From Ruminococcaceae bacterium UBA6855 (GTDB taxonomy: Bacteria; Bacillota; Clostridia; Oscillospirales; Acutalibacteraceae): a DNA stretch of 17,006 nt. The DNA is taken from assembly GCA_002451755.1 (NCBI GenBank), contig DKDF01000074.1:1-17006 (forward strand), written 5' to 3'. A program made the translations under genes and the position numbers. Each line of letters starts with the position of its first letter. Within the stretch, counting starts at the first letter, position 1. Positions 1 through 4,290 of the stretch are shown here, in pieces. The notes beneath the pieces were generated by a model, which searched no databases, was not told the DNA's origin, and saw only the letters and a program-made list of their open reading frames with translations.

Positions 1-40
1 AAAAGAAAATGCCGAAACGCGGAAAGGAGATATTATTTGA
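1..40 (+). CDS. possible C-terminal end of a CDS cut by the window edge
   Basis: One reading frame entering from the left edge (codons starting at base 2) has twelve sense codons, ending in residues NAETRKGDII, then a TGA at 38-40. That stop overlaps the TTG of the next small frame by two bases, a common operon arrangement. The fragment is too short to recognise, and another frame is open to a TAA near base 60, so this is only a candidate. Confidence 0.2.
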   Translation, partial: KENAETRKGDII

Positions 41-138
41 TTGTGGTGGGTCGCAAAGGTAAGGGCAAGTTATCGACATTTCAAAATTGCCACGATTCTG
101 TCTCGGCTATCGCTGATATTACGAATTGTACTGTCTAA
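37..138 (+). CDS. tentative 33-residue small ORF with TTG start
   Basis: The frame starts at TTG and has a good Shine-Dalgarno sequence, AAAGGAGA, about seven bases upstream. It encodes a basic N-terminus (VVGRKGKGK) followed by a polar stretch with two cysteines (QNCHDS and TNCTV). I recognise no family. The start overlaps the stop of the frame entering from the left edge, which could mean coupled translation. The length is short enough to arise by chance, so the RBS is the only real support. Confidence 0.25.
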   Translation: MIVVGRKGKGKLSTFQNCHDSVSAIADITNCTV

Positions 139-146
139 AAACCACA

Positions 147-186
147 CAAAAATGGGAAACCCCCAGAGCACCGGAAGCTCAGGGGG
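147..186 (-). terminator. intrinsic terminator downstream of the 31-residue peptide gene
   Basis: On the minus strand CCCCCTGAGC pairs with GCTCTGGGGG around a seven-base loop, with one T-T mismatch. The run TTTCCCATTTTT follows. The T-rich side lies only on the minus-strand exit, so it ends minus-strand transcription. Confidence 0.55.
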
Positions 187-266
187 TGATGGGGAACTGA
201 TTTGCCGTCGCCCGCACAAGCGGCGGCAATCGAGAAGTTGTTTAGTTTTATCCGTTCAGAACCCGT

Positions 267-362
267 TTACGGTTCGGTTCTGCCGGAGGTCGAACTGCCT
301 ACTGCCGCCACTGACATGACGACTGCCAATACCAAGATGATTCCTAATGCCTGTAATACCAT
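267..362 (-). CDS. 31-residue hydrophobic single-span peptide
   Basis: The minus-strand ATG at 362 is preceded by AAGGAGG with an eight-base spacer, one of the best ribosome binding sites in the window. The peptide begins MVLQALGIILVLAVVMSVAA (one membrane span, about residues 3-22) and ends in a short polar tail, SSTSGRTEP. There is no signal-peptidase-like site. A hairpin-type terminator lies 80 bases downstream, and between them the transcript can fold another hairpin (GCCGCCGC against GCGGGCGACGGC). Size, one hydrophobic helix and isolated transcription resemble type I toxin peptides and small sporulation membrane peptides, but I can name no family. It lies 163 bases downstream of gpr on the same strand with no clear terminator between, so it may be cotranscribed with gpr or use its own promoter. 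Confidence 0.6.
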   Translation of the reverse strand: MVLQALGIILVLAVVMSVAAVGSSTSGRTEP

Positions 363-450
363 TTTGTTGTCCTCCTTAACCGTTTCGTAGTTTCTCTTTC
401 CTACGATACATAGTATATACCGAACAGGGGGCTAAAGCCACCACAAAACG

Positions 451-509
451 ATTACAGTTGAATACAAAATGGTTACAAAGAAAGATTAAATTGTAACATT
501 TCTGTAACA
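451..509. promoter_or_regulatory. cluster of TGTAAC/GTTACA repeats resembling a WalR or PhoP/PhoB box
   Basis: TGTAAC at 492-497 and TGTAAC at 503-508 are separated by five bases. This fits the published WalR (YycF) consensus TGTWAH-N5-TGTWAH and also the 11-bp periodicity of phosphate-box repeats. An inverted copy GTTACAA at 472-478 and a weaker ATTACA at 451-456 lie beside it. The cluster sits between the gpr stop and the 31-residue peptide gene, where a promoter for the peptide would be expected. A minus-strand TATACT at 412-417 is a possible -10 but has no good -35. Confidence 0.4.
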
Positions 510-525
510 ATTTCAGGCGAATTTG

Positions 526-1389
526 TCAGCTTGTCAGCTCGATGAGGTCTTTTATGCTCAGCTCCGGCTGCAAAGCGCGGTTCACCGCGAGCGAGAGCAG
601 CCCCGAGCAGCGCTCGATGAGCAGGTCTATTTCCTTGGGCGTGACCATCATTTTTGCGTCCTCGGCGGGTTCATTCGTATTATTTCCGGACACATCGCGG
701 GCGAGCGTGTGCGCGTCAACAACCGTCGGAACGCCTACGGATATGACCGGGACGCCGAGTGTTTTTCGACTTATCTCGGCGCGGGAATTGCCGACCCCCG
801 AGCCGGGGATTATTCCGCTGTCGGATATCTGAACTGTGCTCCCGAGTCTGCCGAGCCTGCGCGCGGCGAGCGCATCGACAACTATCACGGCGCAGGGCTT
901 TATCACATTCACTGCGCCGAGCAGCAGCTCGCCTGTCTCGACTCCCGTCTGACCGAGCACGCCGGGCGCTATCGCCGCGACCTGGCGCAGCCTGCCGAGC
1001 CCCAGCTGCTCGCACAGCTCGCGCTTCAGGTGTCTTGTGACAAACACGCCGCCGATGAATTTGGGGCCGAGCGCGTCGGGGGTTATATTCGTGTTGCCGA
1101 GCCCTGCGGCGAGCACCGTGCCCTCGGACGGGAGCAGGCGAGAGAGCTCCTGCGCCACCGCGTCTATAAGTCCGTCGCTTATGCGCGAGGAGCGCGCGAA
1201 CGACTGCGACTGCACGGTTATATATTCCCCGCGCGGCTTGCCCAATATTTCTTCGCCGCGCCTGTCCGTGACCCGCAAACGGGTTATTTCCGCGCCCGCG
1301 CTTTCAAAGCTCGTGCATTCCACGCCGTCGATTTTGCTGCCCTCGAGATTTTCGCGCACTTCGAGCGCAAGGTCTGTTCTGAAGTTCAT
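526..1389 (-). CDS. gpr: GPR endopeptidase (spore germination protease)
   Basis: GPR begins the degradation of small acid-soluble spore proteins during germination, working in the spore core. The 287-residue product shows the family blocks in order: RTDLALE at 4-10, GLGNTNITPDALGP at 96-109, PGVLGQTGVET at 142-152, VDALAAR at 171-177, ISDSGIIPGSGVGN at 188-201 and SVGVPTVVDA at 217-226. Asp105 and Asp172 are the likely equivalents of the aspartates proposed as catalytic in Bacillus GPR. I chose the ATG at 1389, which follows GGAG and gives a start just ahead of RTDLALE; the frame stays open upstream to 1506, but that extension is not GPR-like. The zymogen self-cleavage site in Bacillus lies at the TD/LA step, so the propeptide here would be only about six residues. 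The gene is divergent from rpsT, an arrangement also known in Bacillus. Confidence 0.95.
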   Translation of the reverse strand: MNFRTDLALEVRENLEGSKIDGVECTSFESAGAEITRLRVTDRRGEEILGKPRGEYITVQSQSFARSSRISDGLIDAVAQELSRLLPSEGTVLAAGLGNTNITPDALGPKFIGGVFVTRHLKRELCEQLGLGRLRQVAAIAPGVLGQTGVETGELLLGAVNVIKPCAVIVVDALAARRLGRLGSTVQISDSGIIPGSGVGNSRAEISRKTLGVPVISVGVPTVVDAHTLARDVSGNNTNEPAEDAKMMVTPKEIDLLIERCSGLLSLAVNRALQPELSIKDLIELTS

Positions 1390-1449
1390 TTTTTCGTCTC
1401 CGTTTCGCTTTCGCAGGGGTGCGAAAGGCAAAAAATTTTTCTTTTTCTC

Positions 1450-1478
1450 TTGCATTTTGGCAAAGTCTATGATAAGAT
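1450..1478 (+). promoter_or_regulatory. sigma-A promoter of rpsT
   Basis: TTGCAT and TAAGAT are separated by 17 bases, and the start of transcription would fall about 25 bases before the rpsT ATG. On the opposite strand TCATA (1492-1488) and CATAGACT (1471-1464), 16 bases apart, loosely resemble a forespore sigma-factor promoter for gpr; that second reading is weak. Confidence 0.55.
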
Positions 1479-1508
1479 TATTAACTGTATGATGAAGGAG
1501 GTGCAAAA

Positions 1509-1766
1509 ATGCCTAATATCAAGTCAGCTAAGAAGCGTGTCATCGTCAACAAGACAAAGGCCGCCCGCAACAAGTCCCGCAATTCAGCCCTTAAGACTGC
1601 CATAAAGAAGGCTCACACTGCTGCTGAGACCAACGCGGCAGATAAGAAGGAAGTTGTCACCGCAGCTATAAAGAAGGTCGATCAGGCAGCCGCCAAGGGC
1701 CTTATTCATAAGAACAATGCTGCTCGCAAGAAGTCCGCTCTTGCAAAGCTTCTCAACGAGGCGTAA
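1509..1766 (+). CDS. rpsT: 30S ribosomal protein S20
   Basis: The 85-residue product is the 16S rRNA-binding small-subunit protein S20. It begins MPNIKSAKKRVIVNKTKAAR and is rich in Lys and Ala over its whole length, as expected for the three-helix S20 fold, and its length is typical. AAGGAGG lies eight bases before the ATG. Lysine codons are almost all AAG, the mark of a highly expressed gene in this genome. It has its own promoter at 1450-1478 and its own terminator at 1783-1821, so it is a single-gene transcript divergent from gpr. Confidence 0.97.
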   Translation: MPNIKSAKKRVIVNKTKAARNKSRNSALKTAIKKAHTAAETNAADKKEVVTAAIKKVDQAAAKGLIHKNNAARKKSALAKLLNEA

Positions 1767-1782
1767 GATTGCAAACAAATTA

Positions 1783-1821
1783 TTAACGGTTCTGGCTATT
1801 GCCATGACCGTTAATTTTTTT
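1783..1821 (+). terminator. intrinsic terminator of rpsT
   Basis: TTAACGGT pairs perfectly with ACCGTTAA, and an inner TGGC/GCCA pairing continues the stem after a small internal loop. A run of seven T follows. Confidence 0.85.
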
Positions 1822-1886
1822 ACTCTTTTTGCTATTTTTCTTTTTGATGCGGCATAATATCCATTTGTAAATTTTTATCGTATGGT

Positions 1887-1915
1887 TTGACTTTTGCCTG
1901 CGTTTGGCGTATAAT
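1887..1915 (+). promoter_or_regulatory. near-consensus sigma-A promoter of the 59-residue protein gene
   Basis: TTGACT and TATAAT are separated by exactly 17 bases. Predicted transcription would begin about 28 bases before the ATG at 1950. This is the strongest sigma-A match in the window. Confidence 0.8.
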
Positions 1916-1949
1916 CATAATCGATAAGAATCAAACAGGAGGTGAGACC

Positions 1950-2129
1950 ATGGACAAGGCCAAGAAGATAATCAAGATCGTCGCTATCATCATCGCTGTT
2001 GCCGCCGCTGTTGTCGGTATAGCGTTTGCCGTCAAGAAGATCATAGACAAGAAGAAGGCTGCTGCCGACGAGCCGGAGAATTATGTCTCCTGCTCCTGCT
2101 GCGATACCTGCGCACCCGCAGCCAACTGA
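1950..2129 (+). CDS. 59-residue membrane-anchored protein with a C-terminal cysteine cluster
   Basis: The ATG at 1950 follows CAGGAGGTGAGACC, a strong ribosome binding site. The frame is open upstream to 1887, but that stretch is the promoter itself. The protein has a lysine-rich start (MDKAKK), one membrane span at about residues 7-28 rich in Ile, Ala and Val, a basic stop-transfer patch (KKIIDKKK), an acidic linker, and the tail YVSCSCCDTCAPAAN with cysteines at 48, 50, 51 and 54. There is no signal-peptidase site or lipobox. The positive residues on both sides leave the topology open. Codon use (AAG, ATC) is like rpsT and pckG, so it is probably abundant. It is a single-gene unit between a consensus promoter and a strong terminator. 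I recognise no family; metal or disulfide chemistry is possible from the CxCCxxC pattern but unproven. Confidence 0.85.
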   Translation: MDKAKKIIKIVAIIIAVAAAVVGIAFAVKKIIDKKKAAADEPENYVSCSCCDTCAPAAN

Positions 2130-2143
2130 TTTTTGAAAAAATT

Positions 2144-2184
2144 TCACCTGCTATACGCTCTTGTGTATGGCAGGTGACTTTTTC
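2144..2184. terminator. bidirectional intrinsic terminator between the 59-residue gene and spoVAE
   Basis: TCACCTGC pairs perfectly with GCAGGTGA, and TATAC/GTATG extends the stem. T-rich tracts lie on both exits: CTTTTTCTTT on the plus strand and AAATTTTTTC on the minus strand. The genes on either side are convergent, so one element can stop both. Confidence 0.85.
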
Positions 2185-2185
2185 T

Positions 2186-2551
2186 TTATTTTTCCTTGGG
2201 TCTCGCAACAAATGACGCGATAAGACCGCATAGCACTGCCGCGGTTATCCCCGCGCTCGATGCAGTCAGAGGACCCGTCAGGATGCCGAGCGCGCCTTTT
2301 TCGGCGATGGCCTCCTTGACCCCTTTTACCATGGCGAAGCCGAAGCCTGTCAGCGGAACCGTCGCCCCCGCGCCCGCCCATTTTGCGAGCGGAGCATAGA
2401 TTCCGACCGCGCCGAGCACGACTCCCGCCACGACGAAGCAGACGAGTATGCGCCCGGGTGTGAGCTTTGTCAGATCCATTATTATCTGACCCACCGCGCA
2501 TATCGCGCCGCCGACCGCAAAAGCCTTGAGAAAACTGAGAAATATATCCAT
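2186..2551 (-). CDS. spoVAE: stage V sporulation protein AE (SpoVAE family)
   Basis: SpoVA proteins move dipicolinic acid with calcium across the inner spore membrane during sporulation and germination. The 121-residue product matches SpoVAE in length and in its conserved blocks: GGAICAVGQIIMDLTKLTPG at about 14-33, GAGATVPLTGFG at 60-71, and a C-terminal hydrophobic segment beginning LTASSAGITAAV. Three or four membrane segments are visible. I chose the ATG at 2551, preceded by GGGTGAT; a TTG at 2578 would add nine residues and has a poorer site. In Bacillus spoVAE lies in the spoVA operon, whereas here no other spoVA gene is adjacent. No sigma-F or sigma-G promoter is convincing upstream. 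Confidence 0.9.
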   Translation of the reverse strand: MDIFLSFLKAFAVGGAICAVGQIIMDLTKLTPGRILVCFVVAGVVLGAVGIYAPLAKWAGAGATVPLTGFGFAMVKGVKEAIAEKGALGILTGPLTASSAGITAAVLCGLIASFVARPKEK

Positions 2552-2583
2552 ATCATCACCCGAAAGTATTTTTTTCAAATCTA

Positions 2584-2633
2584 TTTTTTCCCCGCGGTGC
2601 GGCTATATTCACGCATTTTGTATCGGGGAAAAA
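2584..2633. repeat. inverted repeat upstream of spoVAE
   Basis: TTTTTCCCCG at about 2585-2594 is the exact inverse of CGGGGAAAAA at 2624-2633, with a 29-base loop. It lies 33 bases upstream of the spoVAE ATG and could form a leader stem-loop or bind a regulator. It lacks a T-run after the stem in either direction that would make it a normal terminator. Confidence 0.4.
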
Positions 2634-2673
2634 TACACACTGTGAAATTAATAAAATTTTTACAGATAAAGTA

Positions 2674-2702
2674 TTGACAAACGGCGATAATATTAATAAT
2701 AT
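2674..2702 (+). promoter_or_regulatory. sigma-A promoter of acpP
   Basis: A consensus TTGACA and TAATAT are separated by 17 bases. The surrounding 2640-2710 stretch is very AT-rich. Transcription would begin about 80 bases before the acpP ATG, leaving a leader in which I see no known riboswitch. Confidence 0.65.
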
Positions 2703-2789
2703 CTATACTATAAGAGGCGCGGAAATTAATTCCGCTTTCCTCGAAAACAAAAGGTTGATTTTAAAATTACAGTATAAGGAGAAATAAAA

Positions 2790-3020
2790 ATGTCAACTTT
2801 TGAAAGAGTCCAGAAAATCATTTGCGAGCAGCTCGAGATAGACAGCCATCTTGTTACCGAGGATGCATCTATTTCCGGCGATCTCGGCGCAGACAGCCTT
2901 GATCTTGTCGATCTCTCGATGTCCATCGAAGAGGAGTTCAACCTCGAAGTTCCCGACGATGTTCTCGATCATGTCAGAACTGTCGGCGATATCGTCAAGT
3001 TCATTGACGACAACGAGTAA
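2790..3020 (+). CDS. acpP: acyl carrier protein
   Basis: ACP carries growing acyl chains on a phosphopantetheine arm during fatty acid synthesis. The 76-residue acidic product has the standard attachment motif GADSLDLVDL at 33-42, with Ser36 as the modified residue, followed by the helix SMSIEEEFNLEVPDD that docks partner enzymes. Length and charge are typical. AAGGAG lies nine bases before the ATG. It is not beside other fab genes here. It has its own promoter and is followed at 3045 by a terminator, so it may be monocistronic, although nagA follows at once on the same strand. Confidence 0.95.
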   Translation: MSTFERVQKIICEQLEIDSHLVTEDASISGDLGADSLDLVDLSMSIEEEFNLEVPDDVLDHVRTVGDIVKFIDDNE

Positions 3021-3030
3021 TTCATATAAT
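3004..3030 (+). promoter_or_regulatory. possible internal promoter for nagA inside the acpP 3' end
   Basis: A perfect TATAAT at 3025-3030 lies just after the acpP stop, with TTGACG at 3004-3009. The 15-base spacer is short for sigma-A, so the assignment is uncertain. If it is active, the transcript would start just ahead of the hairpin at 3045. Confidence 0.35.
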
Positions 3031-3044
3031 CAATAACAAAGGGG

Positions 3045-3082
3045 CTGTTTTGTATTGGATTCAATATGAAACAGTCTTTTTT
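3045..3082 (+). terminator. terminator after acpP, or leader attenuator of nagA
   Basis: CTGTTTTGTATTG pairs over 13 positions (with two wobbles) with CAATATGAAACAG around the loop GATT, then TCTTTTTT follows. Only 21 bases separate it from the nagA ATG and they hold the nagA ribosome binding site, so no promoter fits between. Confidence 0.8.
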
Positions 3083-3103
3083 GCTGCGACGGAGGAATAT
3101 AAA

Positions 3104-4222
3104 ATGATACTGAAGAATGCGGATATTTTCGATTCCGAGTTTGCTCTGCGCCGTGCGGATGTGCGCGTTGAGGACGGCAAAATAGCTGAAATAGGCGAAA
3201 ATTTAAACGGCGGGGGAGAGCATGACCTTTCCGGATGTGTTATCCTGCCCGGCTTTATCGACATACATATCCACGGCTGCGGGGGAGCGGATTTCTCCGA
3301 CGCTCTGCCGGATACGCTCGAAACCATGTCGCAGACTCTCGCGAGTTTCGGCGTGACTTCATTCTGCCCCGCGTCGATGACTCTGCCCTATGACAGGATA
3401 GAAAAAGCGTTCGAGAACGCGGCGGGATATCTCGGCAAGGAGTGCGGCGCGTATATCCACGGCATAAATATGGAGGGACCGTTCCTCTCATATGCGAAGC
3501 GCGGCGCGCAGAACCCCGAATATCTGCATGAGCCGGACATAGACGAGCTCAAAAAGCTCGATAAAATCTGCAAAATAAGACTTGTGTCGCTGGCACCCGA
3601 GCTTCCGGGGGCTATAGAATTTGCGCGCGAGGCGTCAAAGATATGCACGGTGTCCGCCGCGCACACCGCCGCGACATTTGAGCAGGCAGAATTCGGCTAC
3701 AAAAACGGAATAACCCACACGACGCATCTCTTGAACGGTATGGATCCGATATATAACCGCAAGCCCGGCGCGGCAGTCGCGGCGCTCAGAGCCGAAAACG
3801 CCACGGCGGAGCTGATAAGCGACGGGATGCATATCCACCCGGCGTATCTCGCCCTGTTATATAAAATACTCGGCGAGGACAGGAGCGTCGCGGTCAGCGA
3901 CTCCATGTGCGCCTCGGGTCTCGGCGACGGCGAATATGAGCTCGGCGGCACGACAGTGTATGTAAAAGACGGCAAGGCTCTGCTCGCCGACGGCACTATA
4001 GCCGCGAGCACGACGAATATTTTCGCCGAGTTCAGGAATATAATCAGCTTCGGTGTGCCGGTTCGCCAGGCGGTGAAATCCTGCACGATAAATCCCGCCC
4101 GCGCGATAGGCGTTGACGATGTGACGGGCAGTATAGCGGTCGGCAAGCGCGCCGATTTCACCGTGCTTTCGTCCGATTTGAAAGAGCTCGAGTGCGTCTA
4201 TATAAAGGGAAAAAGGATATAA
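3104..4222 (+). CDS. nagA: N-acetylglucosamine-6-phosphate deacetylase
   Basis: NagA removes the acetyl group from GlcNAc-6-phosphate, giving glucosamine-6-phosphate for glycolysis or cell-wall recycling in the cytoplasm. The 372-residue protein shows the amidohydrolase layout: GFIDIHIHG at 50-58 (His55, His57), NMEGPFLS at 122-129 (Glu124, metal), SAAHTAA at 184-190 (His187), THLLNGM at 207-213 (His208), SDGMHIHP at 239-246 (His243) and VSDSM at 264-268 (Asp266, catalytic). The ATG at 3104 follows GGAGGAATATAAA; the open frame upstream runs through the terminator hairpin and is not part of the gene. nagB and sugar-uptake genes are not adjacent. Expression appears to depend on passing the hairpin at 3045-3082. 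Confidence 0.95.
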   Translation: MILKNADIFDSEFALRRADVRVEDGKIAEIGENLNGGGEHDLSGCVILPGFIDIHIHGCGGADFSDALPDTLETMSQTLASFGVTSFCPASMTLPYDRIEKAFENAAGYLGKECGAYIHGINMEGPFLSYAKRGAQNPEYLHEPDIDELKKLDKICKIRLVSLAPELPGAIEFAREASKICTVSAAHTAATFEQAEFGYKNGITHTTHLLNGMDPIYNRKPGAAVAALRAENATAELISDGMHIHPAYLALLYKILGEDRSVAVSDSMCASGLGDGEYELGGTTVYVKDGKALLADGTIAASTTNIFAEFRNIISFGVPVRQAVKSCTINPARAIGVDDVTGSIAVGKRADFTVLSSDLKELECVYIKGKRI

Positions 4223-4227
4223 AAAAG

Positions 4228-4256
4228 TATGCAAATCGCCGCTTATGTGGTATAAT
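4228..4256 (+). promoter_or_regulatory. promoter of the polA operon
   Basis: A perfect TATAAT lies 34 bases before the polA ATG. At the right distance (17 bases) the -35 region is TATGCA, a poor match, so the promoter may be weak or assisted. Confidence 0.5.
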
Positions 4257-4290
4257 ATAGTATCTTAGACTCTAAGTTCGGAGGCTGAAC

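Noticed and set aside
41..390. Two overlapping plus-strand open frames (92 and 62 codons)
   Set aside because: Neither has a ribosome binding site, both run through the terminator stem at 160-186, and the minus strand holds a better-supported peptide gene.
523..1605. A 360-codon plus-strand open frame antisense to gpr and running into rpsT
   Set aside because: gpr on the other strand has clear family motifs across the whole stretch. The plus-strand translation is rich in Arg, Ala and Glu with no domain, and is a by-product of GC-rich codons.
3050..3103. N-terminal extension of NagA by 18 residues
   Set aside because: The extension reads through the terminator hairpin. The ATG at 3104 has GGAGG at the right distance and starts in line with the family.
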